A stretch of DNA of 64,000 nt from an uncultured Acidobacteriia bacterium. GTDB lineage: Bacteria > Acidobacteriota > Terriglobia > Bryobacterales > Bryobacteraceae. Positions within the stretch are counted from its first letter, which is position 1. The number at the start of each line of letters is the position of its first letter. The DNA lies in the NCBI GenBank assembly GCA_903851195.1, contig CAINNJ010000064.1, forward strand, positions 62,001-126,000, in the 5' to 3' direction. The notes under the pieces are model-generated. The model was not told the origin of the DNA. It did not search any database and was given only the letters and a program-made list of their open reading frames with translations. Both the position numbers and the translations under genes were made by a program. Of this stretch, positions 8,067-26,147 are shown in pieces.

Positions 8067-9044
8067 ATGAGCTTCGCTATTGAACGCCGCCACCGCCTGT
8101 CTTACGAAACCTTCGCCCGGGAGTATCTGTATCCCTGCAAGCCGGTCATCGTCACCGGCGCGCTCGATCGCTGGAAAGCCCTCGGCCGCTGGACCCCGGA
8201 ACTCTTCCGCAGCGAGTTCAGCGGCATGAAGGTCCGGATCAAAGACCGCGAATATGGCCAGGCCGGCGCGGGCGCCGCCGCTCCAGCGGAGTTCACCATG
8301 CCGGACTTCATCGACCGCGTCCTCGCCTCCACGGAAGCCAACCCGGCCCCGTACTTCCGCAACCAGGATCTGTTCGCGCTTTTCCCCTCGCTGCGCGCGG
8401 ACGTCGAGCCTATGCCGGAGTACCTGCGGCCCAACTGGCTCTCCGACCGCTATCTGCACCCGCGCGTCGGGAGCATCCTCAACCGCGGCGCCGTCATCGA
8501 GCTCTACATCGGTGGCGCGGGCGGCAGTTTCCCGGTCCTCCACTACGACGGCGCCGGCACCCACGCCTTTCTCATGCAGATCTACGGCCGCAAGCGCTAC
8601 ATCGTTTTCCCGCCCGACCAGGAGCGCTTCCTTTATCCCTCACCCGAAAAGATCAATCTGTCCCTCCTCGACGACGCCGAGCATCCCGATCCCGCCCGCT
8701 TCCCCCTCTTCGCCCAGGCCACGCCAACCGTCTTCACGCTCGAGCCCGGCGAACTCCTCTTCGTCCCCAGTCACTGGTGGCATACCGCGACCATGCTGAC
8801 CCCCAGCATCACTATCTCCGCCAACGTCCTGAATCAGTCGAACTGGAAAGAACTCGTCGCCTACGTCAGCCACCGCCAGCCGAACCCCCTCGCCGCCTTT
8901 GCCAGCCGCCTTTACCTGACCGCCGCGGGTGCCCGGCGGGCCTGGCGCGACCGGGCCTGGCGGGACCAGGCATGGTTTGCACCTGTGGAGCCTGCACCTG
9001 TGGAGCCTGCACCCGCTGCGGTCGGCGAGGGGCACGCCGGCTAA
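8067..9044 (+). CDS. Cupin-8/JmjC-like Fe(II)/2-oxoglutarate oxygenase
   Basis: A 325-aa protein of the cupin-like (JmjC-related) oxygenase family. The iron-binding HxD is in LHYDGAGTHAF and the distal His in PSHWWHTA; KRYIVFPPDQ and the N-terminal KPVIVTGALDRWKA are also typical. Family members hydroxylate amino acids or proteins using 2-oxoglutarate. It sits 45 bp upstream of the NRPS on the same strand, so hydroxylation of an NRPS-bound or free amino acid is a reasonable guess. The C-terminal 30 residues are low-complexity, built from two 15-bp tandem duplications (WRDRAWRDQAW and PVEPAPVEPAP), and probably dispensable for catalysis. Confidence 0.8.
   Translation: MSFAIERRHRLSYETFAREYLYPCKPVIVTGALDRWKALGRWTPELFRSEFSGMKVRIKDREYGQAGAGAAAPAEFTMPDFIDRVLASTEANPAPYFRNQDLFALFPSLRADVEPMPEYLRPNWLSDRYLHPRVGSILNRGAVIELYIGGAGGSFPVLHYDGAGTHAFLMQIYGRKRYIVFPPDQERFLYPSPEKINLSLLDDAEHPDPARFPLFAQATPTVFTLEPGELLFVPSHWWHTATMLTPSITISANVLNQSNWKELVAYVSHRQPNPLAAFASRLYLTAAGARRAWRDRAWRDQAWFAPVEPAPVEPAPAAVGEGHAG
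8938..9008 (+). repeat. Two adjacent 15-bp tandem duplications at a gene's 3' end
   Basis: gggcctggcgcgacc is followed by a copy with one change (8938-8967). After a short gap, gcacctgtggagcct occurs twice without change (8979-9008). Both are in frame in the oxygenase tail. Confidence 0.85.
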
Positions 9045-9089
9045 CGCCCCGCCAAAACGAACGTCCGCTTTCCGAGCCGAGTCATCCCC

Positions 9090-17372
<8,283 letters not shown>

Positions 17373-17402
17373 ACGTTCACCGACCGAAGGAAGACAAGAA
17401 CC

Positions 17403-20400
17403 ATGGAATACGAAGGCATCGCAATCATCGGCATGGCCGGACGCTTCCCCGGCGCCGCCACCATCGAGGAGTTCTGGGCCAACCTGGTGGCCGGAAAAGA
17501 AACCATCTCGCTGCTGAGCGACGCCGAACTCGCCTCTTCCGGCATCGACCCCGCCGCCGCCCGCGCCGCCGGGCACTACGTCGCCGCCCGCGGCATTCTC
17601 GACCACGCCGACTGCTTCGACGCCGCCTTCTTCGGCATCCACCCCAAAGAAGCCGAGGCCATGGACCCGCAACACCGCGTGTTCCTCGAAGCCTGCTGGA
17701 CCGCCCTCGAACACGCCGGCTACGCCCCCGACGAGATGCCCGGCAGCGTCGGCGTCTTCGCCGGCGCCACCTACAACACCTATTTCAAAACCGTCCTGCA
17801 GCAGCGGCCCGACCTGCTCGACCTCCTCGGCTCCGACCAGGTCATGCTCGGCAACGAGAAGGACTATCTCGTCACCCGCGTGGCCTATAAGCTCGGCCTG
17901 CAGGGCCCGGCTCTGGCGATCAGCACGGCCTGCTCCACCTCCCTCGTGGCGGTCGCCCAGGCCTGTCAGGCGCTGCTCACTTACCAGTGCGACACCGCGC
18001 TCGCCGGCGGCGTCTCCGTCAGCGTTCCCCAGTTCCGCGGCTATTATCACGACGAAGGCAACATCGGTTCGGCCGACGGCCACACCCGCACCTTCGACGC
18101 CCAGGCCTCCGGAACGGCCTTCGGCAACGGAGTCGGGGTCGTGGTCCTGAAACGTCTCGAAGACGCCGTGCAGGCGCGCGACACTGTCATCGCCGTCATC
18201 AAAGGCGCCGCGCTCAATAACGACGGCTCCCAACGCGTCAGCTTCGGCGCTCCCGGCATCGAAGGCCAGTCCCGCGTCATCGCCCTCGCGCATGCCCTCG
18301 CGGATGTCGAACCCGGCACCATCTCCTGCGTGGAAGCCCATGGCACCGCCACGCCGCTGGGCGATCCCGTCGAAGTTGCGGCGCTCACCAAAGCCTTCCG
18401 GCTCGGCACGGACGCCAAACAGTTCTGCGCCCTGGGCTCGGTCAAGACGAACATCGGCCACCTCGACGCCGCCGCGGGCGTCACCGGCCTCATCAAGATG
18501 GCGCTCGCCCTGCACCACCGCCAGATCCCCGCCAGCCTGCACTTCACCGCGCCCAACCCCCGGCTCGATCTCGGGAACAGCCCCTTCTACGTGAACACCG
18601 CCCTGCAGCCCTGGACTCCTCCCCCCGGCGTGCCGCGTCGCGCGGGCGTCAGTTCCTTCGGCACCGGCGGCACCAATGCCCATGTCGTCCTTGAACAAAC
18701 CCCGGACCTGACCCCCTCCGGCCCTTCGCGGCCCGCTCAGTTACTCCTGCTCTCCGCCAAAACCCCCGAAGCGCTCGACCGCGCCAGCGCGAACCTCCGC
18801 GACCACCTGACCCGGCTTACGGACCACCGCGAGTTCGCGGACCTCGCCTACACGCTCCAGACCGGACGCAGCCGGTTCCGCCATCGCCGCGCCGTAGTCG
18901 CGACCGACCCCGCCTCCGCCGCCGGCACGCTTACCACCCTTTCGCCCCAGCGCGTCTTCACCCGGCACGCTCCGCCCAACCCCGGCCCGGTTGTGTTCCT
19001 CTTCCCCGGCCAGGGCGCGCAGTACGCCGGTATGGGCGCGGATCTCTACCGCGCCGAGCCCCTCTTCAGAGACATCGTCAATCGTGGTGCCGAGCGGCTC
19101 ACCCCCGTGCTCGAAAGGGACCTCCGCGATCTGCTCTTCCCCGCCCCCGGCGCCGAAGCCACAGCCGCCGCGGAACTCGCGCAGACCCGCTTCACCCAGC
19201 CCGCGCTCTTCCTCATCGAGTACGCGCTCGCCCGGCTCTGGATGTCCTGGGGCATCGTCCCCGCGGCCCTGCTCGGCCACAGCGTGGGCGAGTACGTGGC
19301 GGCCTGTCTCGCCGGCGTCTTCACGCCCGACGACGCCCTGCTGCTGGTCGCCCGCCGCGCCGCGCTCGTGCAGGCCCTGCCCGGCGGCTCCATGCTCGCC
19401 GTCCGCCTGCCCGAAGCCAAACTGCTCCCGCGCCTGGCCCCGTCTCTCGCCATCGCCGCCCTCAACGGCCCGGAACTCTGTGTCGTCTCCGGCCCCGCCA
19501 AAGCCGTCGCCGAACTCGCGCGGCAGCTGGAAAGCGAGGACATCGGCCTGCGTCCCCTCCCCACCTCGCACGCCTTCCACTCGCCCATGATGGAGCCCGT
19601 CGTCGAGCCCTTCACCGAAATCCTGCGCCAGGTGCGCTTCGGCGAACCGGCCATCCCCTGGATCTCCAACACCACGGCCCGCCCGATCACCACCGACGAA
19701 GCCCGTTCTCCCGAGTACTGGGCCGCCCACGTACGCGAAACCGTGCGCTTCGCTGACGGCCTCTCCAACCTCTTCGAAGACCCGAGCCTCGCCGGCATGA
19801 CCCTGCTCGAAGTCGGCCCCGGCCACTCTCTGGCCGGGTTTGCGCGCCGCCACCCGGCGAAAACTCCGGAGCACACCGTGCTCTCTTCGCTCCCCCCCGC
19901 CGGTACGCCCGAAGTCCCCGGCCTGCTCGAAACCCTTGGCCAGCTCTGGATGGCAGGCCACCCGATCGACTGGACCGCATTCTACGCCGCCGAACAGCGC
20001 CACCGCACCGCCGCCCCGACGTATCCGTTCGAACGCAAACGCTGCTGGCCCGAACCCGCTCCGGCGACCGCACCCCGGCCCGCCGCCCCCGCTGTCGAGC
20101 CCACGCCCGTTGCCGAGGCCGTCCCGAGTCCGGCAGCCCCCCGCAAAGAACGCCTGCTCGCCGCCGTCCGCGCCCTCGTCGAAGAACTCTCCGGCCACGA
20201 CCTTTCGGGCACGGATCCCTCCACCGGCCTCCTCGAAACCGGTCTCGACTCCCTGCTTCTCACCCAGGCATCCCAACTTCTGAAGCGCAAATTCGGCGTG
20301 CCCGTCAGCTTCCGCCAGCTCATGGAAGAACTGAGTTCCCTCGACGCCATCGCCGCCTATCTGGACGCCGCGCTGCCGCCCGAAGCCTTCACCCCAGCCG

Positions 20401-23400
20401 CGCCTGCGCCCCCCGTGGCGACGTCCACAGCACCGCCCGGAGCGGTCACTCTCGAACAACTCCTCGCCCGGCAGCAGCAACTGACCAGCGACCTTCTGCA
20501 ACTCATGGGGCGTTCCCCCGCATCTCCGCAAACAACACCCGCACAAACGCCCGCGCTGCCGCAGTCCGCGCCCGCTTCGCACGGCCCCTTCCGCCCCTAC
20601 GACCGCACCCAGGAAACCGACCTCACCCCGCAACAGCGCGCCGCCCTCGACGCCCTCATCGCCCGCTACACCCGGCGCACCGCCGGTTCCAAACGGCTCG
20701 CCGCGCAGAACCGCCCCCTGCTTGCCGACCCCCGCACCGCGGCGGGCTTCAAACCCTGGTGCAAGGAGATGGTCTACCCCCTCTACACCGACTACTCGGA
20801 AGGCGCCCGCGTCCGCGACGTCGACGGCAACGAGTACATCGATTTCGTCATGGCCTTCGGCGGCAATCTCTTCGGCCACCGCCCCGCCTTCGTCGTCGAC
20901 GCGATGCACCGGCAACTCGATCGCGGCTTCGAGATCGGCCCCATCCACCCGCTCGCGGGCGAGGTCGCCGCGCTCGTGTCCCGGCTGACCGGCATGCCGC
21001 GCGTCGGCTTCACCAACACCGGTTCGGAAGCCGTCCTCGCCGCCACCCGCATCGCCCGTACCGTCACGGGCCGCGACAAGATCGCCGTCTTCTCGGGCGC
21101 CTATCACGGCATCTTCGACGAAGTCCTCTTCCGCGCCGTGCCCGGAAGAGACGGCCAGAACCGCACAGCGCCTATCGCCCCCGGCATCGCCCCGAGCGCC
21201 CTCGAACAGGTCCTCGTCCTCGACTGGGCCAATCCGGTTTCGCTCGACATCCTGCGGGCGCGCGGCCACGAGATCGCCGCCGTCCTCGTCGAACCGGTCC
21301 AAAGCCGCCGGCTCGACGTCCAGCCGCAGGAGTTCCTGCGGCAACTCCGCGTCGTTACCGAACAGACCGGCGCCGCCCTCATCTTCGACGAAGTGGTGAC
21401 CGGCTTCCGCCTTCATCCCGGCGGCGCGCAGGCCTACTTCGGCATCCGCGCCGACATCGCCGCTTATGGCAAGGTCATGGGCGGCGGCCTCTCGCTTGGC
21501 GTTGTCGCGGGCGACCCGAAATACCTCGATGCGCTCGACGGCGGCGCCTGGCAGTATGGCGACGCGTCGTTTCCCGAAGCCGGCGTCACGTTCTTCGCCG
21601 GCACCTTCGTGCGCCACCCGCTGTCTCTCGCGGCCGCCAAAGCCGTGCTCACCCATCTTCTGGAAGCCGGCCCCGAACTCCAGGCCAAGCTCACGGAACG
21701 CACCGCCCGGCTTGCCGACGACCTGCGCGCCGCGCTCGCCGAGTTCTCCGCGCCCGGCGAAGTGACGCAGTTCTGCTCCCTGATTCAGCTCGCCTTCCCG
21801 GCCAGCCACAAACTCGCGGGCCTCTTCTACTACCTGCTGCGCGAGCGCGGCATCCACATCTACGAAAACCGCGCCTTCGTGCTCACCACCGCGCACTCCG
21901 ACGCCGACCTCGCGCAGCTTGTCCTTGCCTTCCGCGACAGTCTCCGCGAGATGTGCGCCTCCGGTTTTCTGCCCGGAAACTGCCCCTCCGTCCCGCCGCC
22001 CGAAACAACCCGCGACGGCATCCGCGAGTTCCCTCTCACCGAGTTCCCCCTCACCGAGGCCCAGCAGGAAATCTGGCTGGCCGCGCAGATGGGCGGCGAG
22101 GCGGCGCTCGGTTACAACGAATCCCTGCGGCTTGATTTCCGCGGCCAGTTCGACCCGGCCCGCTTCGCCGAGGCGCTGCGCCTTGTGATCGACCGGCACC
22201 CGCTCGTGCTCGCCTCCGTCGCCACAGACGGCCAGTCCCAGCGCATCGACCGCGGGCGCCGGATCGAAACCACCTTCGCCGATCTGAGCGCCAACAACCT
22301 CCAAATAGAAGCCCTGCTCGAAGAAGAGATCTCGACTCCCTTCCCTCTCACCGGCCCACTCCTGCGCGTTCGCGTCGCCCGCCTCGCGCCCGATCACCAC
22401 GTCGCCGTCTGGACCGCCCACCACCTCGTCTGCGACGGCTGGTCGAACGGTCTTCTGCTCCGTGAACTGGGCGCGTTCTACACCGCCCTCGGGCGTCAGG
22501 AATTACCCGCTCTCGAAGCGCCCGCGGCGTTCGAAGACTACGTCCGGGAGACCGCGTCCGACCGCCCCGAGGTCCGCGAAGCCCTGCAATGGTGGACCCG
22601 CGAGTTCGCCACGCTCCCGCAGCCGCTCGATCTGCCCTCGGACCGCCCCCGGCCGCTCGTGCGCGCCGGCCGCGCCGCAACCGGCAAACTCCTGCTTGAC
22701 CCCGCGCTGCACCAGTCTCTGCAGCGCCTCGCCGCGGCGCAGCGCACCACCCTGGTCGTACTCCTCATGGCAGCCGTGAAAACCCTGCTGCACCGGCTCA
22801 CCGGACAGACCGAAATCGTCCTCGGCCTTGGCACGGCCGGTCAGGCGATGACGGGCCACACCTGCCTCGCCGGCCACTGCGTCAACCTGCTCCCCATCCG
22901 GACCGTGCTCCGGCCCGAAGCCGCTTTCGAAGACAACTTGCGGGAAGTCCGGCGCAAAGTCCTTGACGCGTATGATCACTACCAGGCCACGCTCGGCGGC
23001 ATTCTGCGGACCCTGCGCGTTCCCCGCACCGCGGGTCGCGCGCCGCTGGTCGAGGTCATCTTCAACCTCGATCGCGACGCCGGCGCGGCGCCGTTCGGGG
23101 ACCTCGCCTTCACCTGCGACCGGAACCCCAAGCGCGCTCTCCACTTCGACCTTTTCTTCAACTTCAGCGAAGGCCCGCGCGGTCTGCTGCTCGAGTGCGA
23201 CTACAACACCGATCTGTTCGACCCCTCCACCATCGACCGCTGGCTGCAACAGTTCACGACCCTTCTTACAGCCGTCGCCGCGCAGCCTTCGCTCGCGCTC
23301 GGGCGCATCCCGCTGCTCACCGAAACCGAACAACGCAGCCTCACCACGGAAACCCGCCCCGAGGCGACGCATTTCCCCAAAGACCGCACCCTGCACCAGT

Positions 23401-26042
23401 GGTTCGAAGCCCAGGCGGCAGCCACGCCGGACGCGCCCGCGCTTACCTTCGAAGGCACGCACCTCTCCTACCGCGATCTCAACGCCCAGGCGAACCAGCT
23501 CGCGCACTGGCTCGCCCGTTCCGGCGTCGGCCCCGACGTCCTCGTCGGCCTGCTGACCGATCGCTCGCCCCAGCTCGTCATCGCGATCCTCGCCATCCTC
23601 AAAGCGGGCGGCGCGTATCTGCCGGTGGACCCGGTTTACCCCCCGGAACGGATCGCCTTCATGCTCGAAGACGCGCGCGTGCCCGTAGTGGTGACGCAGT
23701 CCGCGCTGCTGTCGTCCCTGCCCCGGCACGCACTCGCGCCCGCCACGACGGTGCTTTGCCTCGATACGGAAAAAGCGCTTCTCGCCCGTGAACCGGTCAC
23801 GAACCCCGCGTCCACCCCCACGCCCGACAACCTCGCCTACGCCATTTACACAAGCGGTTCCACGGGCCGGCCCAAAGGCGCGCTGATTACGCACTACAAC
23901 GTCGTCCGCCTGATGCAGTCCACCGAGAGCCTCTACCGCTTCGGCAGCCAGGACGTCTGGACGCTCTTCCACTCCCATGCCTTCGACTTCAGCGTCTGGG
24001 AAATCTGGGGCGCTCTGCTTTACGGAGGCCGCCTCGTGATCGTGCCGTACCTGACCAGCCGCTCGCCTGCCGAGTTCTGCCGCCTGCTCGCGGAGCAGAG
24101 GGTCACCGTGCTCAACCAGACCCCGTCCGCCTTCCGCCAGCTGGCCGAAGCGGAAGCGAGCCTGGTGCCCGCCCCGGCGCTTGCCCTGCGCGCCGTGATC
24201 TTCGGCGGCGAAGCGCTGGAGATGCAAAGCCTGCGGCCCTGGTTCGACCGGCACGGGGACGGGAAGCCGCGGCTGTATAACATGTACGGCATCACCGAGA
24301 CCACCGTCCACGTGACCTTCCGGCCCCTCTCGAAAGCCGACGTTGACGCGCCCAGCGTCATCGGGCAGCCGCTGCCGGACTTACAGCTCTACCTGCTCGA
24401 TCCGCTCGGGCAGCCCGTTCCCGTCGGCGTCACCGGCGAGATCTACGTGGGCGGCGCGGGCGTGGCCCGCGGCTACCTGCGCCGCAACGAACTGACGCGC
24501 GCCCGCTTCCTCCCCGACCCGTTCGGCAACCAGCCCGGCGCCCTGCTCTATCGCTCGGGCGACCTTGGCCGCCGCCTCGCCAATCACGACATCGAGTACT
24601 GCGGCCGCCTCGACAGTCAGGTGAAGATCCGCGGCTTCCGCATCGAACTCCACGAGATCGAGGTCGCGCTCGAACGCTTCCCGGCTATCGCCCAGTGCAC
24701 GGTCGTCGCCTTGCCCGCGCCATCCGGCGGGGGCGACAAGCTGCTCGCTGCCTACTTCACGGTGCGCCGCAACGATGTCGCGCCGACCGGCGGCGAACTG
24801 CGCACCTACCTCAGCGCCTCTCTGCCCGACTACATGGTGCCGTCCGCCTTCGTGCTGCTCGACCGGCTGCCGCTCACCGCGAACGGCAAGATCGACCGCC
24901 AGTCGCTGCCTTCGCCCGACGGCCGGCAACTGGGGACCGGCGGCCAGTTCGTCGCCGCGCGCGATCCGCTCGAACAGGCGCTCTGCCACCTCTGGGCGGG
25001 CATTCTCAAAGTCCGCCGCGTCGGCGTCCACGACAACTTCTTCGCCCTGGGCGGCCACTCGCTGCTCGCCGTACGCCTCGTCATCGAGATCGAGAAACGC
25101 TATGACCGCCGTCTGCCGCTCGCCACTTTGCTGCAGACGCCCACCGTGGCGGGCCTCGCGGGCATTCTGCGCAGCCGCAACTGGACGCCCTCCTGGTCTT
25201 CGCTGGTGCCGCTCCGTCCGGGCGGCTCCAGACCGCCGCTCTTTCTCTTTCACAGTCACGGCGGCAACGTGCTCGAATACCACCCGCTGAGCGAACGCCT
25301 CGGTCCCGATCAGCCCGTCTACGCGCTGCAGTCCCGCGGGCTCGAAGCGCCGCTCGTGCCCGATGTCTCGATTGAACAGCTTGCCGCCGATTACCTGCGG
25401 GAGATCCGTACCCTGCAACCGGAAGGTCCCTACTTCCTCGGTGGTTTCTGCTTCGGCGGTCTGGTCGCCTTCGAAGCCGCGCAACAGCTGACCAGTGCCG
25501 GCGAAAAGGTCGCGCTGCTGATTCTGATCCAGACGGTTCATCCCGCCGCGGCCCGTTTTCGCGAAGATACGAATTTAGCCCGGCGCTGCTGGTACCGCGC
25601 CTCCAAACGCTTTGATCTCGAACGCGAAAACCTGCTCTTCCGGGGACCCGGCTACCTCACCGAACGCTGGCGCCGCGTCTGGAACTTCGCTCTCGCCAGA
25701 CTCGCGATCGCGGCCGGGCGCACGCCCGACCCGAAAAGCCGCGCCTCCCTGGAACAGATCCTTCAGTTACTGGGCCTTGAACACGATAAGGCGTATGAGA
25801 CTTACCAGCCACGGACTTATTCCGGTGACGTCCTGCTCTTCCGGGCCGCTAAGCAGCTGCGCGGACGATTGGCCGATCATTCTCTCGGCTGGGCCGCCCT
25901 GGTTCGTGAATCCCTCGATATCCGCGAAATCCCCGGTCATCAGCAGAACCTGCTCGTGGAACCGCATCTGGAGTCTCTGGCCCTGTGTCTTTCCGCTTCT
26001 CTTGCGGAGTCACAGCGAAAGTACGGCTTAGTGGAAGCTTGA
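17403..26042 (+). CDS. Hybrid PKS-NRPS: KS-AT-ACP-AMT-C-A(Thr)-T-TE
   Basis: A 2879-aa protein with an aaggaag ribosome-binding site before ATG 17403. KS 1-430: active Cys ~177 in TACSTS, plus EAHGTA and NIGHLDAAAG. AT ~525-830: GHSVGEY (~627) and HAFH (~723), the malonyl-CoA type. ACP Ser ~950 (GLDSL). No KR, DH or ER. Class III aminotransferase ~1095-1520 with PLP Lys ~1357 (AYGKVMGGG), as in microcystin McyE and iturin/mycosubtilin synthetases, expected to turn the beta-keto group into an amine. C ~1540-1970 with intact HHLVCDG (~1673). A ~1990-2500 with the same DFWNIGMVHK threonine code. T Ser ~2553. TE with GGFCFGG (nucleophile Cys ~2683) and His ~2846 in PGHQQN. The chain would be extended by malonyl, aminated, joined to Thr and released. 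Confidence 0.94.
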   Translation: MEYEGIAIIGMAGRFPGAATIEEFWANLVAGKETISLLSDAELASSGIDPAAARAAGHYVAARGILDHADCFDAAFFGIHPKEAEAMDPQHRVFLEACWTALEHAGYAPDEMPGSVGVFAGATYNTYFKTVLQQRPDLLDLLGSDQVMLGNEKDYLVTRVAYKLGLQGPALAISTACSTSLVAVAQACQALLTYQCDTALAGGVSVSVPQFRGYYHDEGNIGSADGHTRTFDAQASGTAFGNGVGVVVLKRLEDAVQARDTVIAVIKGAALNNDGSQRVSFGAPGIEGQSRVIALAHALADVEPGTISCVEAHGTATPLGDPVEVAALTKAFRLGTDAKQFCALGSVKTNIGHLDAAAGVTGLIKMALALHHRQIPASLHFTAPNPRLDLGNSPFYVNTALQPWTPPPGVPRRAGVSSFGTGGTNAHVVLEQTPDLTPSGPSRPAQLLLLSAKTPEALDRASANLRDHLTRLTDHREFADLAYTLQTGRSRFRHRRAVVATDPASAAGTLTTLSPQRVFTRHAPPNPGPVVFLFPGQGAQYAGMGADLYRAEPLFRDIVNRGAERLTPVLERDLRDLLFPAPGAEATAAAELAQTRFTQPALFLIEYALARLWMSWGIVPAALLGHSVGEYVAACLAGVFTPDDALLLVARRAALVQALPGGSMLAVRLPEAKLLPRLAPSLAIAALNGPELCVVSGPAKAVAELARQLESEDIGLRPLPTSHAFHSPMMEPVVEPFTEILRQVRFGEPAIPWISNTTARPITTDEARSPEYWAAHVRETVRFADGLSNLFEDPSLAGMTLLEVGPGHSLAGFARRHPAKTPEHTVLSSLPPAGTPEVPGLLETLGQLWMAGHPIDWTAFYAAEQRHRTAAPTYPFERKRCWPEPAPATAPRPAAPAVEPTPVAEAVPSPAAPRKERLLAAVRALVEELSGHDLSGTDPSTGLLETGLDSLLLTQASQLLKRKFGVPVSFRQLMEELSSLDAIAAYLDAALPPEAFTPAAPAPPVATSTAPPGAVTLEQLLARQQQLTSDLLQLMGRSPASPQTTPAQTPALPQSAPASHGPFRPYDRTQETDLTPQQRAALDALIARYTRRTAGSKRLAAQNRPLLADPRTAAGFKPWCKEMVYPLYTDYSEGARVRDVDGNEYIDFVMAFGGNLFGHRPAFVVDAMHRQLDRGFEIGPIHPLAGEVAALVSRLTGMPRVGFTNTGSEAVLAATRIARTVTGRDKIAVFSGAYHGIFDEVLFRAVPGRDGQNRTAPIAPGIAPSALEQVLVLDWANPVSLDILRARGHEIAAVLVEPVQSRRLDVQPQEFLRQLRVVTEQTGAALIFDEVVTGFRLHPGGAQAYFGIRADIAAYGKVMGGGLSLGVVAGDPKYLDALDGGAWQYGDASFPEAGVTFFAGTFVRHPLSLAAAKAVLTHLLEAGPELQAKLTERTARLADDLRAALAEFSAPGEVTQFCSLIQLAFPASHKLAGLFYYLLRERGIHIYENRAFVLTTAHSDADLAQLVLAFRDSLREMCASGFLPGNCPSVPPPETTRDGIREFPLTEFPLTEAQQEIWLAAQMGGEAALGYNESLRLDFRGQFDPARFAEALRLVIDRHPLVLASVATDGQSQRIDRGRRIETTFADLSANNLQIEALLEEEISTPFPLTGPLLRVRVARLAPDHHVAVWTAHHLVCDGWSNGLLLRELGAFYTALGRQELPALEAPAAFEDYVRETASDRPEVREALQWWTREFATLPQPLDLPSDRPRPLVRAGRAATGKLLLDPALHQSLQRLAAAQRTTLVVLLMAAVKTLLHRLTGQTEIVLGLGTAGQAMTGHTCLAGHCVNLLPIRTVLRPEAAFEDNLREVRRKVLDAYDHYQATLGGILRTLRVPRTAGRAPLVEVIFNLDRDAGAAPFGDLAFTCDRNPKRALHFDLFFNFSEGPRGLLLECDYNTDLFDPSTIDRWLQQFTTLLTAVAAQPSLALGRIPLLTETEQRSLTTETRPEATHFPKDRTLHQWFEAQAAATPDAPALTFEGTHLSYRDLNAQANQLAHWLARSGVGPDVLVGLLTDRSPQLVIAILAILKAGGAYLPVDPVYPPERIAFMLEDARVPVVVTQSALLSSLPRHALAPATTVLCLDTEKALLAREPVTNPASTPTPDNLAYAIYTSGSTGRPKGALITHYNVVRLMQSTESLYRFGSQDVWTLFHSHAFDFSVWEIWGALLYGGRLVIVPYLTSRSPAEFCRLLAEQRVTVLNQTPSAFRQLAEAEASLVPAPALALRAVIFGGEALEMQSLRPWFDRHGDGKPRLYNMYGITETTVHVTFRPLSKADVDAPSVIGQPLPDLQLYLLDPLGQPVPVGVTGEIYVGGAGVARGYLRRNELTRARFLPDPFGNQPGALLYRSGDLGRRLANHDIEYCGRLDSQVKIRGFRIELHEIEVALERFPAIAQCTVVALPAPSGGGDKLLAAYFTVRRNDVAPTGGELRTYLSASLPDYMVPSAFVLLDRLPLTANGKIDRQSLPSPDGRQLGTGGQFVAARDPLEQALCHLWAGILKVRRVGVHDNFFALGGHSLLAVRLVIEIEKRYDRRLPLATLLQTPTVAGLAGILRSRNWTPSWSSLVPLRPGGSRPPLFLFHSHGGNVLEYHPLSERLGPDQPVYALQSRGLEAPLVPDVSIEQLAADYLREIRTLQPEGPYFLGGFCFGGLVAFEAAQQLTSAGEKVALLILIQTVHPAAARFREDTNLARRCWYRASKRFDLERENLLFRGPGYLTERWRRVWNFALARLAIAAGRTPDPKSRASLEQILQLLGLEHDKAYETYQPRTYSGDVLLFRAAKQLRGRLADHSLGWAALVRESLDIREIPGHQQNLLVEPHLESLALCLSASLAESQRKYGLVEA

Positions 26043-26147
26043 GCACGATCTAACTCTCAGCAGTTTGCTTTTGCCGGGTTCTCCTGTCAGAGTGTAGGGT
26101 TACCGCTTCGACTTTCTGTCTTAGCGGAACTCTGACTGAGCTGATTT

